Shown: one piece after another, positions 1 to 8,786 of the stretch
Layout of the letters: every line of letters starts with the position of its first letter
How positions within the stretch are numbered: the stretch's first letter is position 1
Source: Gordonia heveisoli
Lineage (GTDB): Bacteria; Actinomycetota; Actinomycetes; Mycobacteriales; Mycobacteriaceae
Length of the DNA stretch: 64,000 bases
Direction: 5' to 3'
Assembly (NCBI RefSeq): GCF_030315745.1
Contig: NZ_JASXSH010000006.1
Coordinates: forward strand, 169,202-233,201
The notes under the pieces: model-generated
The model's database searches: none
Told to the model about the DNA's origin: nothing
The model's input: only the letters and a program-made list of their open reading frames with translations
Translations under genes and position numbers: made by a program

Positions 1-1043
1 ACGTCCGCGGACTGGGTGCCGTGCTGTATGCGCTGCTGCTCGAACGCTGGCCCCTCGACGCCGAGACCGGTCACCAGCTGGTGACCACTGCCGCCACCCG
101 CACGCCGGTCGGCGGTCTCGCCATCGCCGATCCTGGCCGCGACGGTGCACCGGTGGAACCGCGTGAGGTCGACGCCGAGATCCCCTTCGAGATCTCTGCG
201 GTCGCCGCGCGCGCCCTCGACGGCAGCAAGGGCATCCGGACCGCCGCGACCGTGCAGCATGTGCTCGATCAGGCGACGGTCCTCGATCTGCAGACCGACA
301 TGCTGCCCGCCATCACCGACGTCGACGGGCCGGCACCGGTACGGGCCACCCCGACCAAGACCCGAACAGCCACCAGCGGGGCAGGCACGACCGGGGACGC
401 CGATGACGAGACGCCGCGCAGGCGCAACATCGGGCTGCTCGTGGGCATCGCGATGCTTGTGCTGTTCCTGATCATCGCGGTGATCGTGTGGGCGTCGGGG
501 ATGTTCAAATCGGAGGACCCGGCGACTGATCTCAACTCGCTGCTCACCACCACCTCGGCGCCGCCCGCAGCGGGTGCAACCCCGGCGCCGGCACCGGTGA
601 CCGGAGCCGACATCACCCTGACGGCAGTGCGCCTGGTCGACTTCTCCGGGCAGAGCGGTGACAGTTCGGCGACGGTGCGCAACGTGCTCGCCGGGACTGG
701 TTCGCCGTGGCAGTCGGATTCCTATTTCGGCCCGAATTTCGCGGGCCTGAAGAAGGGCCTGGGATTGTCCTTCGACCTCGGCGATCCGCAGTCGGTCACG
801 TCGGTGACCGTCCGCACCCCGTCTCCAGGCTTCAAGGTGTCGGTGCGGACCTCGCCTACCGCACAGCCGACCAATCTGGACCAGACCACCGAGATCGGCT
901 CTGGCAGAATCGATCAGCAGTCGACGACGCTGCGAATCAGCGGCTCCCCGCAAGCCCAGCACATTCTGCTGTGGATCACTGAACCGCCCGCGGTCGGCGG
1001 CGGTTACCGGGTGGCGATCAACCAGGTCAGCATGACCAACTGA
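1..1043 (+). CDS. murJ: MurJ-type protein, C-terminal pseudokinase/ligand-binding part (5' truncated)
   Basis: The reading frame is open from the left edge, so the start lies outside the window. The first visible residues (VRGLGAVLYALLLERWPL) look like the end of a protein-kinase fold. They are followed by a linker, one transmembrane helix (about residues 140-163, counted from the GTG at 21), a Thr/Ala/Pro linker and a beta-rich domain resembling discoidin/F5-8C ligand-binding folds. In mycobacteria this arrangement is the tail of MurJ (Rv3910), the lipid II flippase, whose pseudokinase is bound by FhaA when phosphorylated. That this frame joins a MurJ membrane domain is inferred from the arrangement and from the nearby sigM-trx-cwlM order. 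It could instead be a separate pseudokinase gene. Confidence 0.7.
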   Translation, partial: VRGLGAVLYALLLERWPLDAETGHQLVTTAATRTPVGGLAIADPGRDGAPVEPREVDAEIPFEISAVAARALDGSKGIRTAATVQHVLDQATVLDLQTDMLPAITDVDGPAPVRATPTKTRTATSGAGTTGDADDETPRRRNIGLLVGIAMLVLFLIIAVIVWASGMFKSEDPATDLNSLLTTTSAPPAAGATPAPAPVTGADITLTAVRLVDFSGQSGDSSATVRNVLAGTGSPWQSDSYFGPNFAGLKKGLGLSFDLGDPQSVTSVTVRTPSPGFKVSVRTSPTAQPTNLDQTTEIGSGRIDQQSTTLRISGSPQAQHILLWITEPPAVGGGYRVAINQVSMTN

Positions 1044-1062
1044 ACCACCCCCGGGCTTCTTG

Positions 1063-2100
1063 TCAGCCGGGCGGATTGCCCGGGGCAAACCTCTGCTGCA
1101 ATCGACCGAGGGTGTCTCCGCTGGGATCCACCAGCAACTCGACGATCTCCCGATATCCGATCGCCCGTGGATGGGCCGGCATGCCGTGCGCACCACCCGG
1201 AATCACCAGCATCTCGACCGGGGCTCCCGCTCGCCGCGCGACGGTGACGTAGCTGCGTGACCAGGCGATCGGCACCAGCCGGTCGCGGTCGCCGTGCACC
1301 ACGATCACCGGCATCAGCGGATCGATGGTCGCCGCCGGGTCGACCTGCCGGTAGCGGTCGGCCACCTCGTCGGGGGTGCCACCGAGGATGTTGACGATCC
1401 GGTCGTTACCGTCCCGCACCGCATGCACCAGGTCCAGCGGACCCGAGATGGCGACGATCCGGGCTGGGCGAAACCGCGGCCTTCCACCGATATCGTTGGG
1501 CGCCAACCTATTTCGGGTTCCCGCCCAGGCCGCGAGCTGCGCCCCGGAGCTGTGGCCGACCAGCGTTGCCCGGTCGATGTCGAGTTGCGGATGGGTGCTG
1601 CGCAAGGAGCTGACCGCGTCGAGGGCGTCGGCGACGTCGGTGAAGGTCGTCGGCCAGCCGCCACCGGTGCCGATCCGGCGGAACTCGATGTTGTAGACGG
1701 CAACTCCGCGGCGGGCCAGGTCGGTCGCGAGATGGCGCAGGTCGTTCAGGTCGATATCCGATCGCCACGATCCACCGTGGATGAGGAGGACCAGCGGCAC
1801 CGTCGCCACTGCGTGATCTCCTACCGGCAGATAGAGATCCGCGAAGTTCTGCACCGGATCGGCGACCCCGCGGGTCGGATAGGCGACGCGGGTGGTGGTG
1901 AATCGTCGGGGTCCCGACGGGATGGGGGCAGGCACCGCGACCGGGGTGATGGTCTGCGACGACGCCGACCCAGAGATCGGGGTGGCGACCGCGGATGGGG
2001 GAGTGGCCTCCGGTCGCGGCGAGGTGCCGCAGGCCGTCGTGACGGCCAGAACTGCGACGACACCGGCGAGTGCCCCTCGTTTGCCGGCCGTCGCAGTCAT
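1063..2100 (-). CDS. secreted lipoprotein esterase, alpha/beta hydrolase of the BD-FAE type
   Basis: The N-terminus is a lipoprotein signal: a short basic start, a hydrophobic stretch and a lipobox ending VTTAC, with Cys24 as the lipidated residue, then a Pro/Ser/Thr-rich linker. The catalytic domain has the oxyanion motif HGGSW (about residue 108), the nucleophile elbow GHSSG (Ser184), an acid in GDRD and a terminal His in GGAHGMP. This fits the BD-FAE/kynurenine-formamidase-like esterases that act on small acyl esters. The substrate is unknown. The gene converges on the murJ-type gene with a gap of about 20 bp. It is the first gene of an accessory block that separates murJ from sigM. Family call is secure; physiological role is not. 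Confidence 0.8.
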   Translation of the reverse strand: MTATAGKRGALAGVVAVLAVTTACGTSPRPEATPPSAVATPISGSASSQTITPVAVPAPIPSGPRRFTTTRVAYPTRGVADPVQNFADLYLPVGDHAVATVPLVLLIHGGSWRSDIDLNDLRHLATDLARRGVAVYNIEFRRIGTGGGWPTTFTDVADALDAVSSLRSTHPQLDIDRATLVGHSSGAQLAAWAGTRNRLAPNDIGGRPRFRPARIVAISGPLDLVHAVRDGNDRIVNILGGTPDEVADRYRQVDPAATIDPLMPVIVVHGDRDRLVPIAWSRSYVTVARRAGAPVEMLVIPGGAHGMPAHPRAIGYREIVELLVDPSGDTLGRLQQRFAPGNPPG

Positions 2101-2195
2101 AGTGGTGCCCAGTTTACTGGCGCCGGACCGTTATTCCGCGGTCCGGCCCGCGGCGCATTTCACACCCGCCGCGGGCGGCGCATCCACTACCGGCG

Positions 2196-4236
2196 TCAGC
2201 CGATCGGTCGATTGCTGGGCACGCTGATCCAACTCGGCTGGGCCGGATCGATCAGGACGTGTTCTGGCTTGAGTCCGCTGTCGCGGCTGACCGGCCCGAA
2301 GCTGACCGCCCGCGGTGCATTAAAGGCATACACGCTGACACGGAGCCGGTGGCCCGGTGCCAGCAGTGCGTCGGTACCCAGGGCCCCGATGTCGAGGAAC
2401 TGCGTCGCACCGGGTTTCACCATGTCGCGGTTGAATGCGTCGAGTGCATAGATCGGATCGGTGACATCCCCGTTGGGTGCGTAACTCGACAGCGCCGGGA
2501 CGACCTGATTGCGGATGGAGACGGTCATGGTCCCGGTGGTCAGGACGCGGGACGCACCGTCCGGTGCGACGTCGCTGACGACGGCGGCGTAGAAGCCGTC
2601 GGTCGCGTCGACCTGGGTGCGCAGGTGGACGTTGATCGGTCCGTTGATCGACGTCGCCTGCCGCACCGGCCGGGAGGTGAAGGTCAGTGCACCGCGTTCG
2701 GCGATCCGATTGTCGTTGCTGCAGAAGTCGAATGAGCTCAGGAAGCCGATCTGGTCGCGGTTGGTGTCACCGGAGCAGAGGGTGGTGATTCCCGGGGCAA
2801 CGGTCCACTTGGCGCGCTGGGTGGGTGCGCCACCGGTCAGCGATCCGTCCCGCACCGAGGTGGGGGAGGTACCGCTGCGCCGGGAGTTGAGGTACAGGCG
2901 GCGGTGCTGCTGATCCGCGCGCGGGAAGGTGTTCGATTGCACCCAGCGTCCGCCCTGCTGGTGGCTGGTGGCCGACGGGTATTCGTCGATGCGGTTGCGG
3001 ACACCCTTGATCCACTTGTCGAACCAGGCGCGTTGCAGGACACTCATTGACGGCGGCTGTCCGGCGACGCCCCGCATGTCCCAGCCGTTGGTCATGTGCT
3101 GGCCGGTGCTCATGATCAGCTTCTTCTGGGCCGCAGGCACGCTCTTGAGCTGATCGAGGGTCCGCCACTCCATGTTGGTGAACAGGTCCTGCCAGCCGCC
3201 CACGACGAAGGTGGGCACCGTGACGGCGGCCGCGTCGGTGGTCAGCGCTCGACGATATGCCGAATCCAGTTGCACGATCTGTTTGGTACGGCCGTCCAGC
3301 GACCGGACACTCGGTGCGGTCAGCCCCTGGAGGAACTCTCGGACGAAGACCGCCGGGTTCTGCAACCGATCGCGCAACCACACCGGATCGAACTGTCCGC
3401 GAAGGAGACTCGGCAGGTCGGGCATCAGTTTGGTCGTGTTCACGGCGAACAGCCACAGCGCGAGGAAGCCCGCGCCGTATCCCGATCCGGGAGCGACGAC
3501 GTCGGCGACGATGTCGGTCATCGGTGCGGCCGGGAAGATCGCCTTGAGACCCTTCGGGTGCTTCGAGGCCGCCTGCAGTTGGTTGATCGCCGAGTATGAA
3601 TAGCCCGACATCCCCAGATCACCGTTGGAGTAGGGGCGGGTGCGTGCCCACTCCAGCACCTCGAGCGTGTCCTTCTGTTCACGCGGTCCGAAGACATCCC
3701 AAACACCTTGCGATGCACCGGTTCCACGGACGTCGACGACGACCTGGGTATAGCCGCTGCGGATCAACTGGGGGTCGACGGCGAAGACGCTGGGCAGTCC
3801 GCCGTTGGCGACCTTGAGTAGCCGTTCGGTACCCGATATCGGGGTGCCACTCAGGTTGATGCCGGCCAGCAGATCGAAGGCCGGCTTCGACAGACCGGGC
3901 ACATTCGACCCGATGGTCGCCACCATGCTGACCAGCTTGCTGTACGGCGTCATGTTGACGATGACGGGATTCTTGGCGCGTGCCGGCCGACCGGCCGGCC
4001 CGGTCCGCCGGGCGATAGACGTCGGCGCGCAGGACGGTGCCGTCGGACATCCGGATCGGCACACTCGCGGTCACCGACACGCCCGCATACTTCTGCTTCG
4101 GCGCGTTGTAGGTCTTGGTCCACTGGATCGGGTTCAGCCCGATCGGTGCAGCCTGCGCGGGGGAGACCCCGCCACTCAGTGCCACCACTGAGACCAGCAC
4201 AGCCAGCACTGTGCCCCGCCGCCACAAATTCGACAT
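2196..4236 (-). pseudogene. frameshifted CocE/NonD-type secreted acyl hydrolase
   Basis: Two overlapping frames together make one X-prolyl dipeptidyl peptidase/CocE-type hydrolase. The upstream frame starts at 4236 (an in-frame alternative is 4260), carries a clear signal peptide ending AQA/AP and runs into SVPIRMSDGTVLRADVYRPAD. The downstream frame takes over with PARAKNPVIVNMTPYSK and continues to the stop at 2196. It includes the nucleophile elbow MSGYSYSA, the DVRGTGAS stretch and the beta-jelly-roll C-terminus. The change of frame needs one extra base (or two missing) between about 3985 and 4020, in a run of GGCC repeats. Either the gene is inactivated or the assembly has an indel in this GC-rich tract. 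The rest looks intact, so a sequencing error is quite possible. Confidence 0.75.
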
Positions 4237-4454
4237 CCTGCCCCCAACTCGGCCTGACATCGGTGCGCCGCTCGTCTATCCCCCCGACGCACCGATGTGA
4301 TGAGCGCCGATCAACCCCGGTCGGGTGATCAGCGCCATAATCCTCTTACTGGCTAGTAGGGAAGTCAAGACCCGATCTCACCTGGAGTTCAACTCACCAA
4401 CCGGACATCGTGGCGTGAATTGCGACAATCTAGGCAACCCACCACGTCGACGGT

Positions 4455-4832
4455 CTAGTCCGTCGATTCGCCCTGCTCGGCGTCGCGACGACGTTGTGCT
4501 TCCTGCTCACGTGCGATCCGGCGCTGTTCCTCGGCGCGGTCGCGTAGTTGCTGCAAGAACTCCCGGTCTGCCTCGGGATCGGCGGGCACATATCGTCCGG
4601 GCCGGTCGTACTCAGGAAACTCCGCGCCGTTGCGCGTCCGAGGCCGCGGTGCGTCGTCGGCCGTCGGCCGTCCGATGGCCAGCCACAGCAGTGCACCGAC
4701 CAGTGGCACCAGCACCACCAGGATGATCCAGCCGAACTTCGGCAACCCGCGTACCGACGATTCGTCGGTGTTGATGATGTCGATCAACGCGATGACCAAG
4801 ACGGCAAGCATGATCAGCCCGAAATATGGCAT
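4455..4832 (-). CDS. small membrane protein with PLD-nuclease N-terminal (PLDc_N) domain
   Basis: This 125-residue protein has two hydrophobic helices (residues about 3-18 and 31-53) around the conserved INTDES...LPKFGWIILVVLVPLVGALLW type hairpin of the PLDc_N family. A long charged, probably coiled tail rich in Arg, Glu and Gln follows (residues 85-125). PLDc_N proteins of this size are common, poorly characterised inner-membrane proteins in Actinobacteria. The tail probably lies in the cytoplasm. It is transcribed away from the regulator at 5065, so the 232-bp gap between them holds divergent promoters. No function is assigned. Confidence 0.8.
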   Translation of the reverse strand: MPYFGLIMLAVLVIALIDIINTDESSVRGLPKFGWIILVVLVPLVGALLWLAIGRPTADDAPRPRTRNGAEFPEYDRPGRYVPADPEADREFLQQLRDRAEEQRRIAREQEAQRRRDAEQGESTD

Positions 4833-4940
4833 TCGTTCCCCCCGACCGCAATTTACTTGAGCGAATACTCATCCGCACTATATGCGACTCGGAATACTCG
4901 TGCTGTCTGGGCCGCGCACCCCGGCAGTACGGGCGCGGAT

Positions 4941-4955
4941 GTGCCAACTTGGGAC
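4941..4955. promoter_or_regulatory. candidate operator, imperfect palindrome GTGCCA-N3-TGGGAC
   Basis: The sequence GTGCCAACTTGGGAC lies about 110 bp upstream of the regulator start at 5065. It matches the perfect palindrome GTCCCATCTTGGGAC upstream of the monooxygenase at one half fully and at the other with a single mismatch. Both share the TTGGGAC core followed by a CG-containing tail. Recurrence at exactly the two promoters of one pathway suggests a binding site of the regulator at 5065, perhaps for autoregulation. Confidence 0.5.
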
Positions 4956-5064
4956 ACGTTATCGGTGGGAATGATCGTCAGAAGCGAGCACAATCGTGAT
5001 GTGTCTCCCGTCACACCACTACGGGTCGCCACTCTGCACGGAACGTCGACCGGAGGTTTCCCTG

Positions 5065-6984
5065 ATGTCCGGTGACCGCGACAGCCTCGAGGTGGCCGCT
5101 GCGCGCGCCGACTTTCTCCGCGATGAGCAACGACCGGGCGTGCGCGCCGTCTCCGATCTCGTCGCGGCGTCCTGGATCCGGAGTAGGTCGGCGGGTGTCG
5201 ACATCGAACGGCAGTCGCCGCATTACAGCGACGAGATCGACACCTCGTCACGTCTCGTACGCTGCGCTGATCCGGTCCTCCAACAGCTGGGCGCCGACAT
5301 CTCCGACGTCGCGCTGATCATCGCGCTCAGTGACAACAGAGCCAGGATGATCAAGCGGGTGGATCTGAGCACCAAGGTGGCGCGGATGGTCGATCGCGTC
5401 GAGTTCGCGCCCGGGTACAGCTACGCCGAGGACACCATGGGAACCAATGGCGTGGGCACCGCGATCCAATCGGGTCAGTCGATCTCCATCGTGGGGCCAG
5501 CGCACTATTCCGAGCAGCTCCAGCCGTTCGCCTGTACCGCCGCACCCATCATCGATCCGATCACCGGCCGGATCGAGGGCATCCTCGACGTGTCCACCGT
5601 GGCTCAGTCGTGGAGTCCGCTCATGCACACGCTGGTCAAGGCCGCCGCCAAGGACATCGGCCGCAACCTGCTCGACGACCGTGGCCAAGCACAGCGGATT
5701 CTCTTCAACACCTATCTGCACACCGACGCGCGCGCCACCAACCGCCAGGCGGTTTTCGGGTTTGCCGACGCCATGTGCATGGCCAACGCCGCGGCCCAGT
5801 CACTGTTCTCCGCCGAGGAGCAGGCCGCGATTCGCGACCACGTCGGTTTCGTGACGACAGGCCGGGACCGGATCGCCGATACGCTGGTTCTGTCGTCGGG
5901 TCGCGCCGTACGCCTTCGCGGTATCCGCATCGTGGGTGGTGTGCAGACGGCCGGGACGGTGGTTGTCGCCGAGCCGATCGTCGACGCCGGCGCGACAATC
6001 GATCTGGCCGCTTCCTCGCCCGAGCACCGGTCGCCCGATCCGTGTTCGAGATATGCGGCCAGGCACACCCTCCGCCCCGGAGTTCGCGGCAGTACGTCGG
6101 CACGGCTTGCGGCGGCGACGTCGCCGACCTTTCGGCGTGCCTGCCAACAGCTGCGCGACGCACTGGCCTGCGGTGAACCGACGCTGGTCTTCGGTGAACA
6201 GGGTGTCGGAAAGTTCACGTTGGCCACTGAACTATTCGGGCCAGAATTATTCGGGCCAGAACTATTTGGACCAGAACTGGTCGGTACCGAAGAGCATTCG
6301 GCGTCTGCGGGTTCCAGCACCCTGTGTATCGACACCAGTCTCCTCGGAAGGCCGGGCGGAGCTGACCTCGACGAGCTGATCCCCGAGGGTGTCGACCGGC
6401 CCACGCTCATTGTGGCCCGCGGTATCGACAGGCTCGACGAGACTGGTTCGGCGAACCTCGATCAACTGATCGACCGGGTCGAGTCGATGTCCGCGCCGGT
6501 CGTATTCGCCGCCACCGCAACCGTTTCCGACGGCGATGACTGCCGCCTGCCCGACGAGCTGCTGTCCCGGTTCCGGGCGTCGGTGACTATCCCCCCGTTG
6601 CGTTACCGCACCGAGGACCTCGTGCATGTGACCAACCAGCTCCTCGGTGAGCTCGCGCCACGACGACACGTTCGCGTCTCCGTTGCGGCGCAACGGATCC
6701 TGGCGAACTACACATGGCCGGGTAACATCGCCGAGCTGCGCGCCGCCCTCATCCACGCCCTCCGGTCACGTCCCGTCGGGGATATCGAGGTGCAGGATCT
6801 GCCGCAGCATTGCCAGACGTCGGCCAAGCGGAGCAACCTGTCGCCGATCCAGATCGCCGAGCGCGACACCATCATCCGGGCGCTACAGGTGTGCGCAGGC
6901 AACCGGGCCGCGGCCGCCGCGCAGATCGGCATCTCCCGCAGCGGTCTCTATCGGAAGATCCGAAGCTACGGAATCACCGGATAG
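5065..6984 (+). CDS. GAF/AAA-like/Fis transcriptional regulator (AcoR/MimR-like)
   Basis: The start at 5065 is chosen because CGGAGG sits about 8 bp before that ATG. The 639-residue protein has an N-terminal GAF sensor (about 30-210; EDTMGTNGVGTAI and a FACTAAPI strand as in AcoR regulators), a central AAA-like region with a P-loop-like GEQGVGKFT, the late elements PPLRYRTEDL and TWPGNIAEL of sigma-54 activators, and a C-terminal Fis-type helix-turn-helix (NRAAAAAQIGISRSGLYRKI). The sigma-54-contacting GAFTGA loop and a proper Walker B are absent. This agrees with the lack of sigma-54 in Actinobacteria. Family members include AcoR (acetoin) and MimR (propane/ketone oxidation). Its position just upstream of a Baeyer-Villiger monooxygenase suggests it activates ketone oxidation. 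A fourfold 15-bp repeat follows the P-loop. Confidence 0.85.
   Translation: MSGDRDSLEVAAARADFLRDEQRPGVRAVSDLVAASWIRSRSAGVDIERQSPHYSDEIDTSSRLVRCADPVLQQLGADISDVALIIALSDNRARMIKRVDLSTKVARMVDRVEFAPGYSYAEDTMGTNGVGTAIQSGQSISIVGPAHYSEQLQPFACTAAPIIDPITGRIEGILDVSTVAQSWSPLMHTLVKAAAKDIGRNLLDDRGQAQRILFNTYLHTDARATNRQAVFGFADAMCMANAAAQSLFSAEEQAAIRDHVGFVTTGRDRIADTLVLSSGRAVRLRGIRIVGGVQTAGTVVVAEPIVDAGATIDLAASSPEHRSPDPCSRYAARHTLRPGVRGSTSARLAAATSPTFRRACQQLRDALACGEPTLVFGEQGVGKFTLATELFGPELFGPELFGPELVGTEEHSASAGSSTLCIDTSLLGRPGGADLDELIPEGVDRPTLIVARGIDRLDETGSANLDQLIDRVESMSAPVVFAATATVSDGDDCRLPDELLSRFRASVTIPPLRYRTEDLVHVTNQLLGELAPRRHVRVSVAAQRILANYTWPGNIAELRAALIHALRSRPVGDIEVQDLPQHCQTSAKRSNLSPIQIAERDTIIRALQVCAGNRAAAAAQIGISRSGLYRKIRSYGITG
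6229..6288 (+). repeat. four tandem 15-bp units within the regulator gene (E-L-F-G-P repeat)
   Basis: Three close copies of GAACTATTCGGGCCA (6229-6243, 6244-6258, 6259-6273) and a diverged fourth (6274-6288) encode ELFGP, ELFGP, ELFGP and ELVGT. They lie directly after the P-loop helix of the AAA-like domain. The repeat keeps the frame and looks like recent slippage expansion. Confidence 0.9.
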
Positions 6985-7000
6985 TCCACTCCCCACATTT

Positions 7001-7015
7001 GTCCCATCTTGGGAC
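7001..7015. promoter_or_regulatory. candidate operator, perfect palindrome GTCCCA-N3-TGGGAC
   Basis: GTCCCATCTTGGGAC is a perfect 6-3-6 inverted repeat in the gap between the regulator and the monooxygenase. It lies about 72 bp before the monooxygenase ATG at 7087. A near copy lies upstream of the regulator itself at 4941-4955. The location fits an activator site of the Fis-type regulator. Confidence 0.6.
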
Positions 7016-7086
7016 GCGCCTTCTGTGTCGCAGCACACAACGATGAACTCACCGTGAAATCGGCACACAGAAGGGTATTCGAGATC

Positions 7087-8745
7087 ATGACTCAGAAATT
7101 CGCCGACACCGACACGCCCGACGCCGGCGCCGTTGGATCCGCCACCGAACTCGACGCGCTGATCATCGGCGCCGGGGTCGCCGGACTCTATCAGCTCTAT
7201 CAGCTCCGCAAGCAAGGACTCCATGTCCGCGCCTATGACGCCGCCACCGACGTCGGCGGTACCTGGTACTGGAACCGTTATCCCGGAGCACGTTTCGACT
7301 CCGAGGCCTATATCTACCAGTACATGTTCTCGGAGGAGCTGTACAAGGGCTGGAGTTGGAGCAAGAGGTTCCCGGCACAGCCCGAGATCGAACAATGGTT
7401 GCACTATGTCGCCGATACCCTCGACCTCCGCAAGGACATCCAGTTCTCGACGGTGATCGAAAGTGCGCATTACGACGAGGATTCCGGACGGTGGTCGGTG
7501 CGAACCGGCGACGGCGAGATCATCGACACGCAGTTCCTGGTCACCTGTGCCGGCATGCTTTCGGCCCCGATGGAGAGGGTGTTCGAGGGTCAGGAGTCCT
7601 TCGCCGGCGACATCTTTCACACCTCCCGGTGGCCTCGATCCGGCGGGGAGGTGGCGGGTAAGCGGGTCGCCGTCATCGGCATCGGAGCCACCGGAATTCA
7701 AGTCATCCAGACCATCGCCGACGAGGTGGACCATCTCAAGGTCTTCATCCGCACACCCCAGTACACGCTGCCGATGCTCAACCCCGACTACGGTCCCGAC
7801 GAAGTCGCCTGGTACCACAGCAGATTCGAGGAGCTGCGCGATACCGTCCCGCACACCTTCTCCGGCTTCGAGTACGACTGGGTACACGAGTGGGCGACCA
7901 CTCCGGCCGACAAGCGACAGGCGATTCTGGAGGAGGTCTACGCCGACGGCTCACTCAAGCTGTGGTTGGCCGGTTTCGGTGAGATGTTCTTCGAGAAGGA
8001 AGTCAGCGACGAGATCTCGGCTTTCGTCGCGGACAAGATGCGCGCACGTCTACAAGATCCCGCACTCTGCGATCTGCTCATTCCCAAACCCGACGAGTAC
8101 GGCTTCGGCACCCACCGCGTCCCGCTGGAACGCGGATACCTGGAGAAGTATCACCGCCCGAACGTCGAAGCGATCGGCGTCAAGGACAACCCGATCGCTC
8201 GGATCGTCCCGGAGGGCATCGAACTGGCCGATGGCACGCGCCATGAGGTCGACGTCATCATCCTCGCCACCGGATTCGATGCCGGCACCGGCGCCTTGAC
8301 CCGCATCGATATCCGTGGCCGCGGCGGGCGATCACTCGCCCAGGACTGGGGCCGGGAGATCCGCTCGACGATGGGTCTGATGGTGCACGGCTATCCGAAT
8401 ATGCTCACGACCGCGATCCCGCTCGCTCCCTCGGCCGCGCTGTGCAACATGACGACGTGCCTGCAGCAGCAGACGGAGTGGATCAGCGACTGCATCGACC
8501 ACATGCGGCGCAACGATTACACGATCATCGAACCCACCGCGGAGGGCGAGGAAGCCTGGGTTCGCCACCACGACGAAACCGCCAACGCGACTCTCGTCTC
8601 CAAGACGAACTCCTGGTACAACGGCGCAAACGTACCCGGTAAGCCTCGCGGCCGGGTCCTGTCCTACATCGGCGGCGTCGGCCTGTATCGCGAAAAGGCC
8701 ACCGAGGCCGCCGCGGCCGGGTATACCGGCTTCGGATTCGAGTGA
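7087..8745 (+). CDS. Type I Baeyer-Villiger flavin monooxygenase
   Basis: The enzyme inserts one oxygen atom into a ketone using FAD and NADPH, giving an ester. The 552-residue product has an N-terminal FAD-binding Rossmann motif (LIIGAGVAGLYQLYQLR), the type I Baeyer-Villiger fingerprint FAGDIFHTSRWP (about residue 172), and a second Rossmann motif for NADPH (VAVIGIGATGIQVIQTIA, about 195). The ATG at 7087 is preceded by AGAAGGG; a longer frame to 7009 has no such support. Length and motifs match the cyclohexanone/acetone/methyl-ketone monooxygenases. With the esterase downstream it forms a ketone-to-ester-to-alcohol route, as known for MekA/MekB of Pseudomonas veronii and AcmA/AcmB of Gordonia TY-5. 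The exact ketone cannot be read from sequence. Confidence 0.9.
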   Translation: MTQKFADTDTPDAGAVGSATELDALIIGAGVAGLYQLYQLRKQGLHVRAYDAATDVGGTWYWNRYPGARFDSEAYIYQYMFSEELYKGWSWSKRFPAQPEIEQWLHYVADTLDLRKDIQFSTVIESAHYDEDSGRWSVRTGDGEIIDTQFLVTCAGMLSAPMERVFEGQESFAGDIFHTSRWPRSGGEVAGKRVAVIGIGATGIQVIQTIADEVDHLKVFIRTPQYTLPMLNPDYGPDEVAWYHSRFEELRDTVPHTFSGFEYDWVHEWATTPADKRQAILEEVYADGSLKLWLAGFGEMFFEKEVSDEISAFVADKMRARLQDPALCDLLIPKPDEYGFGTHRVPLERGYLEKYHRPNVEAIGVKDNPIARIVPEGIELADGTRHEVDVIILATGFDAGTGALTRIDIRGRGGRSLAQDWGREIRSTMGLMVHGYPNMLTTAIPLAPSAALCNMTTCLQQQTEWISDCIDHMRRNDYTIIEPTAEGEEAWVRHHDETANATLVSKTNSWYNGANVPGKPRGRVLSYIGGVGLYREKATEAAAAGYTGFGFE

Positions 8746-8786
8746 ACCCGCAATCTGTGGACAACCGCGCAAAGGAGCGCTCTCTC

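Noticed and set aside
8742..8786. GTG start of the MetX-like esterase overlapping the monooxygenase stop
   Set aside because: The overlap is attractive, but AAAGGAG before ATG 8787 is far stronger and homologous sequence starts there.
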